Positions 1 to 9,969 of a stretch of 17,602 nt of DNA are shown here, in pieces. The notes beneath the pieces were generated by a model that saw nothing but the letters and a program-made list of their open reading frames with translations, was not told where the DNA came from and ran no database searches. Where the stretch lies: NCBI GenBank assembly GCA_035691285.1, contig DASSJI010000014.1, forward strand, positions 1-17,602, in the 5' to 3' direction. The DNA is from DATFEN01 sp035691285. Its GTDB lineage: Bacteria > Acidobacteriota > Vicinamibacteria > Fen-336. Numbering within the stretch: position 1 is the stretch's first letter; each line of letters opens with the position of its first letter. The position numbers and the translations under genes were made by a program.

Positions 1-220
1 GCCCGACAACGCCGCCTTCGCCCACAGGTTCTCCTTCAACTTCCCGCTGCTGAGCGACACCACGCGGGCCGTGGGCCTGCTCTACGGGGCCGCCGACGAC
101 GCCAGGGCGCAGTTCGCGAAGCGCATCAGCTACCTGATCGGTCCCGACGGCCGGGTGAGGAAGGCCTACCCCAAGGTCAACGCCGCGACGCACCCCGAGG
201 AGATCCTCGCGGACCTCTAA
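1..220 (+). CDS. Peroxiredoxin (AhpC/TSA, Bcp/PrxQ-like), C-terminal part
   Basis: The 5' end lies outside the window. Reading from base 2, 72 codons run to a TAA at 218-220. The visible tail has the usual order of a thioredoxin-fold peroxiredoxin: a stretch ending FPLLSD, then AVGLLYGA, then RISYLIGPDGRVRKAYPKV, then a C-terminal helix. In this family the enzyme reduces hydroperoxides in the cytoplasm. The peroxidatic cysteine lies in the missing N-terminal half, so activity cannot be judged here. The visible tail contains no cysteine, so any resolving cysteine would have to be upstream. The gene ends 27 bp before the stop of the opposing DUF1684 gene. Confidence 0.8.
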   Translation, partial: PDNAAFAHRFSFNFPLLSDTTRAVGLLYGAADDARAQFAKRISYLIGPDGRVRKAYPKVNAATHPEEILADL

Positions 221-247
221 CGAGGCTTTCGCCGCGGCCCCTCCGCG

Positions 248-1111
248 TCAGTGCAGGACGCGAGGGTCCAGCTCGCCGGCCTCGATGCGCACCGGCACGC
301 GGTTCTGTTTCGGCGGCAGGGGGCAGGTGGCGTAGGGCGTGAAGGCGCAGGGCGGGCTGTAGGCCTTGTTGAAGTCCAGCACCACCCGGCCGTCCTTCGG
401 CATGTCCGCGTAGAGGAAGCGCCCGGCGCCGTACGTCTCCTTCGTCGCCGTTTCGTCGCGGAAGATGAAGAACAGCTCCGTGGCGTCCGCCTCCTCGAGC
501 ACGGGCTCGAGGCGCACCTTCCGGCCGCGGATGGAGAACTCCGCATAGCCTGGGCTCGGCATCGCGTCGACGTGCCCGATGACCGAGGCGATCTTCAGGC
601 TGCGGGGCGAGGCGTACGCGACCCAGCGCGCGTCGACCCGGTACTCCCGGCGCACGGGGTACCAGCGCAGCCCCTTGAACTCGCGGCGCCGGGCGCTCTC
701 GCCGTCCTTCATGCGGATCGCCGGCTTGCCGCCGCGGGAGATGGCATGCAGCGTCACGGGGCCCAGGGCCAGGGCGTCCGAGCTGTCGGGACGCAGCAGC
801 CCCTCGTCGACGCGCTGGCCTCCGAGCAGGCCCGTCACTCCGGGGGCGAGGCGAAAGCGTGTCTCTCCGTTCGCCACCGTGAACACGCCGGCCTGGGCCG
901 GGGCGTGGGCCGGGAGCACGATCGCGTTCGCCTTGTCGCTGCCGAAGGGGGTGTCCCCCTCCGCCAGCCAGAACAGCCCTTCGACGCTCAGCCAGCCCCC
1001 CTCCGCCTTGAGGCGGGCTTCGCGCTTCTGCCGCCACGCCTCGATCTCCGAGACGTAGGAGCTTCCCGCGGCAGTGGCGGTCAGCAGCAGCCCGAGCGCG
1101 AGTCGGATCAC
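248..1111 (-). CDS. Secreted DUF1684 family protein
   Basis: This is a 287-residue protein. It has a short hydrophobic N-terminus (IRLALGLLLTATAAG) that looks like a signal peptide, then the DUF1684 domain to the end. The most diagnostic part is near the C-terminus: DFNKAYSPPCAFTPYATC followed by PLPPKQNRVPVRIEAGE, which matches the family's strongly conserved closing block with its two cysteines. The molecular role of DUF1684 is not established. The start is GTG at 1109-1111, which overlaps the TGA stop of the upstream Rieske gene as GTGA, so the two are very likely translationally coupled. No separate promoter or Shine-Dalgarno site is apparent. The length is normal for the family and the gene looks intact. 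Confidence 0.88.
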   Translation of the reverse strand: MIRLALGLLLTATAAGSSYVSEIEAWRQKREARLKAEGGWLSVEGLFWLAEGDTPFGSDKANAIVLPAHAPAQAGVFTVANGETRFRLAPGVTGLLGGQRVDEGLLRPDSSDALALGPVTLHAISRGGKPAIRMKDGESARRREFKGLRWYPVRREYRVDARWVAYASPRSLKIASVIGHVDAMPSPGYAEFSIRGRKVRLEPVLEEADATELFFIFRDETATKETYGAGRFLYADMPKDGRVVLDFNKAYSPPCAFTPYATCPLPPKQNRVPVRIEAGELDPRVLH

Positions 1112-2223
1112 GCGGGCTCCAGGGAGGCCTTGAGGTCGGCGTGCAGCAGCCGGTGGAAGAGGTGCTCGCCGGCCTCGCGCCGGACCGAGAGCCGCCCTGC
1201 GCCGTAGGCCTTCGAGAGGAGCCCCCGCTGCACCGACTCCGCGATGGCGATGTCCTCGTCCTGCACGCGGTCGGCGACCGCCACGCTCGCCGCGTTCCGC
1301 TCGCGGGCCGCCTCCGACACGTCGGAGAAGTAGAAGTCGAAGAAGACCCGGCAGCGGTCGACGCCGAGGGGGAACACCAGGTTCGTGTCCATCACGCCCT
1401 CGTAGATGTTGATCATCAGGTTGGGGTGAACCCACAGGTAGTAGGCGCGGTCGCCCTTGCGCACCGCCGCCACGCTCGCCTCGCCCTTGGCCGCCTCGAT
1501 GGGGCTCGACTGGATGCAGTAGCGCGGCCCGTTCTCGATGGTGTAGGCGCCGTAGTCGAGGACGCTCGAGAGGCCCTTGTGCATGTGCGGCACGTGGTAG
1601 CCGCCGTCGAGGTAGTTGTCGACGAAGACCTTCCAGTTGCACGCGATGTCGTAGGCCTTCCGCTGGAAGAAGCCGAGCCGCGAGATGCCCAGGGGCCGCA
1701 CCAGGTCGACGAGCCCGCCCAGGGTCGCCGCGAGCGGCTCGGCGCCCGGATCGAGATTGACGAACACGAAGCCCTCCCACGTCTCGAGGCGGACGGGGAC
1801 GAGGCCGAACTTCCCCTTGTCGAAGCAGGCGACGCCCTCCCAATCCGTCATCCCGCGGAGCTGGCCTTCGAGGTTGTAGGTCCAGCCGTGGTACGGGCAG
1901 CGCATCGCCGAGGCGCGGCCCTCGGACTCCCACATCACCGCCGTCGCGTGGTGGCGGCAGACGTTGTAGAAGGCGCGCAGCACGCCGTCGGAGCCGCGCA
2001 CGGCCACGATCGGCTCGCCGGCGATGTCGGCGGTGACGAACCGGCCGGGCTCGCGGAGCTGGTCGGCGCGCGCCACCATCTGCCAGGTTCGCCCGAAGAC
2101 GCCGCGGCGCTCGAGCTCCGCGACCCGCGGGTCGGTGTACCACGGCCCGGGGATCGTCCAGGCCTCGGCGAGCGGTGACCTGGGGTCATAGGCATCGAGG
2201 ATCCGGGCGATCGTCGCGCTCAT
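1108..2223 (-). CDS. Rieske non-heme iron oxygenase, choline monooxygenase-like
   Basis: This is the large (alpha) subunit type of a ring-hydroxylating or choline-monooxygenase-like oxygenase, 371 residues. The Rieske [2Fe-2S] motif is complete: C89-x-H91 and C109-x2-H112. The mononuclear iron site follows NWKVFVDNYLDGGYHVPHMH, giving H210 and H215, with a likely third ligand Asp in the QDEDIAIAESVQRGL stretch (about residues 321-335). The DNYLDGGYHVP wording resembles plant choline monooxygenases more than aromatic dioxygenases, so a quaternary ammonium substrate is possible but unproven. No reductase or ferredoxin partner is nearby. The ATG at 2221-2223 is preferred over an in-frame upstream ATG at 2260-2262 because the homologous region begins here. 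A TATGCT box sits only 6 nt upstream and there is no Shine-Dalgarno site. The gene is coupled to the DUF1684 gene through a GTGA overlap. Confidence 0.9.
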   Translation of the reverse strand: MSATIARILDAYDPRSPLAEAWTIPGPWYTDPRVAELERRGVFGRTWQMVARADQLREPGRFVTADIAGEPIVAVRGSDGVLRAFYNVCRHHATAVMWESEGRASAMRCPYHGWTYNLEGQLRGMTDWEGVACFDKGKFGLVPVRLETWEGFVFVNLDPGAEPLAATLGGLVDLVRPLGISRLGFFQRKAYDIACNWKVFVDNYLDGGYHVPHMHKGLSSVLDYGAYTIENGPRYCIQSSPIEAAKGEASVAAVRKGDRAYYLWVHPNLMINIYEGVMDTNLVFPLGVDRCRVFFDFYFSDVSEAARERNAASVAVADRVQDEDIAIAESVQRGLLSKAYGAGRLSVRREAGEHLFHRLLHADLKASLEPA

Positions 2224-2229
2224 GGCACG

Positions 2230-2294
2230 AGCATAAGGCAGCGGCCCCGCGGCGCGCCACACGCGGGCACGCCCGACCCCGGCTCGGCTATGAT
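2230..2294. promoter_or_regulatory. Divergent promoter region with two start-proximal -10 boxes
   Basis: The 79-bp gap between the Rieske gene and the PLP enzyme holds TATGCT on the minus strand (2235-2230), 6 nt from the Rieske ATG. On the plus strand TATGAT (2289-2294) lies 8 nt from the first GTG of the PLP gene. Neither gene has a Shine-Dalgarno sequence. The spacing fits leaderless transcripts. No clear -35 boxes are seen. Confidence 0.45.
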
Positions 2295-2302
2295 CGCGAC
2301 GC

Positions 2303-3298
2303 GTGGTGACCTACGACGACGTCGCCGCGGCGGCGCGGCGCCTGGAGGGCCTGGCGCACCGGACCCCCGTCCTCACCTCGCGCAGCCTGAACGAGCGCCT
2401 CGACGCCAGCGTGTTCCTCAAGGCCGAGAACATGCAGCGCGGCGGCGCGTTCAAGTTCCGTGGCGCGATGAACGCGCTCCAACGCCTGCCCGAGGACGCG
2501 CGGGCGCGCGGCGTGATCGCCTACTCGTCGGGCAACCACGCGCAGGCCATCGCCCTCGCGGGCCGGCTGCTCGGGGTTCCGGTCACGGTCGTGATGCCGG
2601 CCGACGCGCCCCGCGCGAAGCGGGCGGCCACGGAGGGCTACGGCGCCCGGGTCGTGCCCTACGACCCCGCCCGCGAGAAGCGCGAGGAGGTCGCCGCGCG
2701 GATGCTCGAGAGCGAGTCGTTCACGCTGATCCCGCCCTTCGACCATCCGGACGTCATCGCGGGACAGGGCACCGCCGCCCGCGAGCTGTTCGACGAGGTG
2801 GGGGAGCTGGACCTGCTCCTCGTTCCCTGCGGAGGCGGGGGGCTGCTCTCGGGCTCCGCCCTCGCCGCGCGCCGGCTGTCGCCGGCCTGCCGGGTGGTCG
2901 GCGTGGAGCCGGCGGCGGGCGACGACGCGAACCGCTCGTTTCGCAGCGGCAGCCTCGCCACCGTGGAGCGCCCTCGCACCATCGCCGACGGCGCCCGCAC
3001 GCCGTCCCTGAGCGCGCTGACCTTCGGCCTGATCCGCCGGCACGTCGACGACATGGCGACGGTCTCCGACGACGATCTCGTCCGCACCATGCGCTTCCTC
3101 TGGGAGAGGATGAAGACGGTCGTCGAGCCGACCGGCGCCCTCGGTCTCGCCCTGGCGTTCTGCGGCCACCGCGACGTGAGGGGCAAGCGTGTCGGCGCCA
3201 TCCTCAGCGGCGGCAACGTCGACCTGTCGCTCGCGCTGGAGTGGTTCCGCTCGGCTCCCGAGGAGGCTGCCGCTACCGGACCGCCTCCGGCGAGGTGA
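2303..3298 (+). CDS. PLP-dependent threonine/serine dehydratase-like enzyme (fold type II)
   Basis: This is a 331-residue fold-type II PLP enzyme of the serine/threonine dehydratase and serine racemase group, which deaminates hydroxy-amino acids to 2-oxo acids or racemises serine. The Schiff-base lysine is K51 in FKFRGAMNA. SSGNHAQ (75-81) is the substrate loop, CGGGGLLSG (176-184) is the phosphate-binding glycine loop, and SGGNVDL lies at 302-308. VEPAAGDDANRS (201-212) has the Glu/Asp pair that binds a divalent metal in serine racemase-like members, which favours a racemase or threo-3-hydroxyaspartate dehydratase-like activity over biosynthetic IlvA. The C-terminal regulatory ACT domain is absent. 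Two adjacent GTG codons (2303, 2306) could start it. Its last 26 bp overlap the 3' end of the opposing gene. Confidence 0.88.
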   Translation: MVTYDDVAAAARRLEGLAHRTPVLTSRSLNERLDASVFLKAENMQRGGAFKFRGAMNALQRLPEDARARGVIAYSSGNHAQAIALAGRLLGVPVTVVMPADAPRAKRAATEGYGARVVPYDPAREKREEVAARMLESESFTLIPPFDHPDVIAGQGTAARELFDEVGELDLLLVPCGGGGLLSGSALAARRLSPACRVVGVEPAAGDDANRSFRSGSLATVERPRTIADGARTPSLSALTFGLIRRHVDDMATVSDDDLVRTMRFLWERMKTVVEPTGALGLALAFCGHRDVRGKRVGAILSGGNVDLSLALEWFRSAPEEAAATGPPPAR

Positions 3299-4019
3299 AC
3301 ACGGCGTCGGGGATCGCCGCCGGGACATCCAGCACGGGGAACAGGATGCGGCGCTTCGTCTTGTCGCTGACGCGCTCGGGCGCGAGCTGGATGCCTCCGA
3401 AGCGCTTCCACCCGCGCCAGTCCCAGCGCGTGGCGGGGCCCTTCTCGTCCTGCAGTATGTACTCCCAGCGGTCCACGAGATGCGTGGCGCGGTTGACGAA
3501 GACCCAGTAGCGGTCCTTCGGAGTGAGCCCGACCTTCTCGAAGCTCAGCCGCAGGCGGTCGTAGACGACCTCGCCCTCCTTCGTCTCGCCCTCGAGGGCG
3601 AGGGACACGCCGGCGTCGCGAAGCTTGTACGGCATCAGGAGCCAGTAGGCGTCGTTGACCCACAGGCCGTATCCCTGCTCGAGGAGGCGCTTCCTGGCGT
3701 CGCCTTCGGCGGGCTTGGCTTCGCGCCAGGCCGAGCCTTCCTTCGTGTTTAGGTTCATGAGCACCAGGTACGAGCCCTGCCGGTCCCTCCCTTCGACGCG
3801 ATAACGGCCGTTCCACTTGTCCCAGTAGTGGCTCCGCGAGGCGACCACCTTCCCTTCGCTCTCGACGGCGAAGTCGAAGCGAAGGAAGCGCGTGGCCTTC
3901 CAGGCGGCCTCGCCGCCGAGCGCCGCCATCACCTGGTCGGCGATGGCGACCGCCTTCGGGTCCTGCGCCGACGCGTCGCCTGGAGCCGACAGGGCGAGAA
4001 CGAGGGAGAGAAGGAGCAT
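3273..4019 (-). CDS. Secreted DUF6503-like protein
   Basis: This is a 248-residue protein with a signal peptide (MLLLSLVLALSAPGDASAQ) and a mostly beta-strand body. Features seen are HYWDKWNGRYRVE, LVLMNLNTKEGSAW, GLWVNDAYWLLMPYKLRDAG, RYWVFVNRATHLVDRWEY and a late RWDWRGWKRFGGIQLAPER. This pattern resembles the DUF6503 family, whose fold is thought to be like the lipoprotein-carrier LolA/LppX group. The family name is from memory and the function is unknown. The ATG at 4017-4019 is chosen over an upstream ATG because AGGAGG lies 4 nt before it and the signal peptide begins there. No lipobox cysteine is present, so it should be soluble in the periplasm or exported. Its tail overlaps the PLP gene by 26 bp. 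Confidence 0.8.
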   Translation of the reverse strand: MLLLSLVLALSAPGDASAQDPKAVAIADQVMAALGGEAAWKATRFLRFDFAVESEGKVVASRSHYWDKWNGRYRVEGRDRQGSYLVLMNLNTKEGSAWREAKPAEGDARKRLLEQGYGLWVNDAYWLLMPYKLRDAGVSLALEGETKEGEVVYDRLRLSFEKVGLTPKDRYWVFVNRATHLVDRWEYILQDEKGPATRWDWRGWKRFGGIQLAPERVSDKTKRRILFPVLDVPAAIPDAVFTSPEAVR

Positions 4020-4195
4020 CGTTCCTCCTGGAGCGGCAAGTCTACAGCCCGAGCCCCCGTCCGGCATCCTCGAGCTCGCGCAGCAGACGCCGCCTGAGCC
4101 CAGCCTCCGCCAGGCCGTGGCGCAGGTCCGCGAGGGAGGCGGTCGCGGGGAACGCTAGAATACCGCCGAGGCGCCGGCGTGGAGGAACGAGCGAC

Positions 4196-6910
<2,715 letters not shown>

Positions 6911-6913
6911 CCC

Positions 6914-7159
6914 TCAGGCCACGCGGACACCCGAGAAGACGCGTACCGGCGATCCCACGGCCAGGAAGGCCGAGACGGGCGGACCGCCCAGCGCACGCGC
7001 GAAGCGCTCGCCGTAGAGCCGGGCGGCGTCGCACTCGAGCTCGGTCCCGCGCGGGACGTGTCCGGCGAGCGCCCCGGGGTCCACCTCGTAGTTCAGTATC
7101 GCGAGGTGGCGCCAGTGCGCCGTAAGGAAGGGTCTCGGCTCGGCTACCGGTGCTTCCAC
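6914..7159 (-). pseudogene. Internally deleted DUF2071 (YqjF-like) gene remnant
   Basis: The 81-codon frame joins the two ends of a DUF2071 protein and lacks the middle. Residues 1-41 carry the family's N-terminal block (PRPFLTAHWRHLAILNYEVD, then HVPRGTEL). Residues about 44-81 carry its C-terminal block (ARLYGERFARALGGPPVSAF, then VGSPVRVFSGV). Intact members are about 230-250 residues, so roughly 150 residues are missing, with the junction near 7025-7040. The frame is kept across the junction. The GTG start at 7157-7159 lies inside the enoyl-CoA hydratase gene, 16 bp overlapping, so the remnant would still be co-translated with it. It ends 3 bp from the pullulanase stop. The family's function is unknown. 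A real short protein is possible but unlikely. Confidence 0.7.
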
Positions 7160-7902
7160 ACGGGCTTCCGCTTCTCGACGAACGCGCGCACGCCCTCCGC
7201 CGCGTCCTCGGTCCGCAGGAGGCTGTCGCGGTAGATCGCCTCGGCCCGGCGCAGGCGCTCCGGGAAGCCGACGCCGCCCGCCTCGCGCAGCGCGCGCCGG
7301 GCGACGGCGACGACCGCGGCGCTCTTCCCGGAGATGCTCTCGGCGTACGCCCGCGCCGCCTCGTCGGGGTCCTCGGTGACGCGCGTGACGAGCCCGAGAC
7401 GGGCGGCCTCCGCGGCGCTCAGCGTCGCTCCGGCCAGCGTCAGCTCGGCGGCGGCGCTGCCGACGAGCGAAGGCAGCAGCGCCACGGCCAGGGGCGGGAA
7501 GCAGCCCACGTCGACCTCTGGAAACGCGAAGTCCGAGGCGGGCGTCGCGAAGACGGCGTCGCACAGGAGCAGCAGCTCGAACGCGCCTCCGCGGCAGCGG
7601 CCGTCCACGGCCGCGACCGTGGACTGGGGCAGGGAGTCGAAGGCCACGAACAGGGAGCGGACCGCGTCCAGCATCTCCGACGCCCGCTCGGGCGCGTGCT
7701 CCGCGACGTCCATCCCCGCGGAGAAGACGCCGGGCAGGCTCGAGCGCACGAGCAGCGCGCGCAGCTCGCGCCGGGCCGGGACGCCGCGCAGCGCCGCCTC
7801 GAGCCCGCGCAGGGTCGCGACGTCCAGCACGTTGACCGGCGGTCTCGCGAGCGTGACGGTCAGCAGCGGGCCGCGCTCCTCGACTCGGAAGCCGTCCGCC
7901 AT
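7144..7902 (-). CDS. Enoyl-CoA hydratase/isomerase family protein
   Basis: This is a 252-residue crotonase-fold enzyme. Oxyanion-hole segments are FSAGMD (60-65) and GRCRGGAFE (101-109). The two acid/base glutamates of crotonase correspond to E109 and E129 (FPEVDVG). The stretch GCFPPLAVALLP (133-144) replaces the usual GxxPGxGGTQRL loop and recalls dienoyl-CoA hydratases of the cyclohexa-1,5-diene-carbonyl-CoA type, but specificity cannot be read from this. The C-terminus ends in the family's EKRKPVWK. The ATG at 7900-7902 is chosen. An in-frame ATG at 7930-7932 would overlap the divergent gene. TAGAAT lies 7 nt upstream and there is no Shine-Dalgarno site. It is followed by the overlapping DUF2071 remnant. 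Confidence 0.88.
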   Translation of the reverse strand: MADGFRVEERGPLLTVTLARPPVNVLDVATLRGLEAALRGVPARRELRALLVRSSLPGVFSAGMDVAEHAPERASEMLDAVRSLFVAFDSLPQSTVAAVDGRCRGGAFELLLLCDAVFATPASDFAFPEVDVGCFPPLAVALLPSLVGSAAAELTLAGATLSAAEAARLGLVTRVTEDPDEAARAYAESISGKSAAVVAVARRALREAGGVGFPERLRRAEAIYRDSLLRTEDAAEGVRAFVEKRKPVWKHR

Positions 7903-7909
7903 GGCGCGG

Positions 7910-7919
7910 ATTCTATAAT
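7910..7919. promoter_or_regulatory. Overlapping divergent -10 boxes
   Basis: Only 28 bp separate two divergent start codons. The AT-rich island at 7910-7919 reads TATAAT on the plus strand (7914-7919, 11 nt before the zinc-ribbon ATG) and TAGAAT on the minus strand (7915-7910, 7 nt before the hydratase ATG). Two polymerases could not occupy both sites at once, so the two genes may be expressed in mutual competition. Confidence 0.5.
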
Positions 7920-7930
7920 CGCGGCCGGTC

Positions 7931-9547
7931 ATGACCCGCCCCGAGGGCGCGCCGGCTTCGGGACCGCTCTCCTACGTCCTTCATTGCCCGCACTGCGGGG
8001 CTCCCACCGAGATCGAGGCCGACGCGGTCTCCTTCTCCTGTGGCCACTGCGGCTCCTTCCTGACGGTCGATCACCCCGGGCGCGACGAGCTCTTCCTGGC
8101 GGAGTCTCGCGTCCCGGACGCGGACGCGGTCCGGGAGGTCCTGATCTTCTACCGCGTGCAGTCCCATCGCGCGGAGGTGGTCGCGCGCTGGGGCACCGAC
8201 GACGAGGCGGGGAACCGGAGGCCGCCTCCGGAGTCGTTCGTGCAGAGAAAGCTCCGAGAGTACGAAGAAGAGGTCCGGGAACGGACCCGGATCGTGGACG
8301 CGCAGCGGGTCCAGGTGCCCTATTGGCACATCAGCGGGTGGCTCCTGCAAGCCGTGCTCGGCCGAGAGGGCACCGGCCCCAAGGAGGTCCGCCTGCGCGC
8401 CTTCCTGGTGGAGCACTCGGTTTCGGCGTACGACTCGCGGCGCTTCAACCTCCGCGACCGCGGCCTGCGGCTCTCCGGCTCGCGGGTCAAGCCTCTCGGA
8501 CGGGCCGACAAGGCCGCGGCCGGTCCGTTCCTGCCCTGGGCTCCGGCGCGGGAGCAGACCTTTCGCGAGATCCGCCAGTGGGAGAAGCGCGACCTGATCC
8601 CGGGCTTCGAGGCGGTGACCCGGCGCGGCGGGTTCTGCTTCGCGCGGCGCATCCTCGTCTACCGCCCCATGTGGCTGGCCCGGGCGATCACCGACGCGGG
8701 ACAGAGCCTCGTGCTCGTCGACGCCGGCTTCGCGACCATCGCCGGCTACCCGTCCGAGGCCGAGGGCGTGGCGCTGCTGCGGGCCGCGGTGGCCGATCCC
8801 GAGGGCCGCGAGTCGCGCGAGACCCGCGCCGTGGCCGTCAAGTCGCGCTGCCCCGATTGCGGCTTCGAGGCCGCCTTCGATCGCCGGGCCGTCGTCGTCG
8901 CCTGCGCCAATTGCCACCGCGGCCTCGCTCCGCGGCCCGAAGGCGTCACGCTCGTGCCGGTGGGCCACGCCCGCGGCGGCCTCGATGCGACGTGGCTCCC
9001 GTTCTGGGCGTTCCCGTTCCGGCTGCGCGCCGGAGCGGCCGTGCACGAGACCCTGGAATCGTGGTCGAAGGCGCTGCACGTGCGCGGGCTGCCCCCGGGC
9101 TTCGCGCCGCGGGGACCGCGCCTGTTCGTGCCCGCCCTCCGGCTGCTGGGCACCGAGCTCGGGGACACCGCCTTCCACGACCTCGTCGAGTGGATCCACG
9201 GCGCGGCGCCGGCGCTCGCCGACGACAAGGTGCCGCTTGGCGGCCGTCCGGAATTCGTGGCGGCGACGCTCGGCGCGGCCGACGCGAGCGAGGCGCTGCC
9301 GTTCGTGCTCTGGGCCCTGAACGGCAAGACCTCCGCGGCGCGCCTCAACACCCTCGCCCTCAAGCAGGGCATCGAGTCGGCGAAGCTGGAGCCGGGCGAG
9401 CCACGCCTCTACTTCGTGCCCTTCCGCCGCGCGGGCGCGCAGCTCGTCGTCGGCGAGGGTCCGGCGATCCCGGCACTCGTCGTCGACGGCGGCCCGGCGC
9501 TCGAGGCGCAGCGGGCCACCGTCGATGCCGCTCGCGACTCGGCCTGA
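7931..9547 (+). CDS. Uncharacterised protein with two zinc ribbons
   Basis: This is a 538-residue protein I do not recognise as a named family. It carries two treble-clef or ribbon-like cysteine pairs: C19-P-H-C22 with C37-G-H-C40 at the N-terminus, and C307-P-D-C310 with C325-A-N-C328 in the middle. Each probably binds one zinc ion. No transmembrane segment or signal peptide is evident, so it should be cytoplasmic. The stretches between the ribbons are rich in Trp/Tyr/Phe (VPYWHISGWLLQAVLG, WLPFWAFPFRLRAG), resembling bacterial proteins that pair a zinc ribbon with a large beta-rich body. The ATG at 7931 is 11 nt after a perfect TATAAT box and lacks a Shine-Dalgarno site. The gene ends 6 bp from the stop of the opposing lipoprotein gene. 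Coding potential is strong. The function is unknown. Confidence 0.82.
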   Translation: MTRPEGAPASGPLSYVLHCPHCGAPTEIEADAVSFSCGHCGSFLTVDHPGRDELFLAESRVPDADAVREVLIFYRVQSHRAEVVARWGTDDEAGNRRPPPESFVQRKLREYEEEVRERTRIVDAQRVQVPYWHISGWLLQAVLGREGTGPKEVRLRAFLVEHSVSAYDSRRFNLRDRGLRLSGSRVKPLGRADKAAAGPFLPWAPAREQTFREIRQWEKRDLIPGFEAVTRRGGFCFARRILVYRPMWLARAITDAGQSLVLVDAGFATIAGYPSEAEGVALLRAAVADPEGRESRETRAVAVKSRCPDCGFEAAFDRRAVVVACANCHRGLAPRPEGVTLVPVGHARGGLDATWLPFWAFPFRLRAGAAVHETLESWSKALHVRGLPPGFAPRGPRLFVPALRLLGTELGDTAFHDLVEWIHGAAPALADDKVPLGGRPEFVAATLGAADASEALPFVLWALNGKTSAARLNTLALKQGIESAKLEPGEPRLYFVPFRRAGAQLVVGEGPAIPALVVDGGPALEAQRATVDAARDSA

Positions 9548-9553
9548 CGCCGC

Positions 9554-9958
9554 TCAGGGCCTGACGGCCACGATCCGGCCGCCCCAGGGGCAGTAACCGG
9601 CGGCCAGGTAGTCGTCCACGTGGTCCTCGACGTACGACGGCCGTCCGTCGCACAGCTCGATGGCCACCTCCGTGAGCCGGACCTCGCCCGGGTCGATGTG
9701 CCAGGACCACGGCTCGTTGAAGCCGCCGTCGCCCTGCCGCAGGGGGCCGATGGGGAAGCGGCTGTTCGCGCCGCGCAGGTTCTGGTAGGCGGCGGAGATC
9801 GTCTCTGGATCGGCGACGCGCAGCACGAACGTCTCGTCCGTGACGGCCACGACGAAATCCACGAACGGGCCCGAAGGCTCGCTCGTCCCGCACGAAGACC
9901 CGAACAGCAGTGCGGCGACGGCCGCCCCCGCAACCGCGACGCCGCGGCGCTGATGCAT
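9554..9958 (-). CDS. BP74-like domain lipoprotein or exported protein
   Basis: This is a 134-residue exported protein. Its hydrophobic leader (VAVAGAAVAALLFGSSCGTSE) ends at C23, a probable lipid-attachment cysteine, although GSSC is not a perfect lipobox. The mature part has FVVAVTDETFVLRVADPETI, WSWHIDPGEVRLTE, IELCDGRPSYVE and a terminal YCPWGGRIVAV. This fits the BP74 N-terminal domain family, known from a Dictyostelium protein and many bacterial secreted proteins. The two cysteines (in LCDG and YCPWG) could form a disulfide. The function in bacteria is unknown. It is the last gene of a minus-strand run, 11 bp after the enoyl-CoA hydratase stop, so probably co-transcribed with it. Confidence 0.78.
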   Translation of the reverse strand: MHQRRGVAVAGAAVAALLFGSSCGTSEPSGPFVDFVVAVTDETFVLRVADPETISAAYQNLRGANSRFPIGPLRQGDGGFNEPWSWHIDPGEVRLTEVAIELCDGRPSYVEDHVDDYLAAGYCPWGGRIVAVRP

Positions 9959-9969
9959 GGAATGGTTCC

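Noticed and set aside
1141..2178. Long plus-strand frame opposite the Rieske gene (and similar long frames opposite most genes)
   Set aside because: High GC keeps antisense frames open. The minus-strand frame has complete Rieske and iron-site motifs, while the plus frame is low-complexity His/Arg/Ala/Val-rich.
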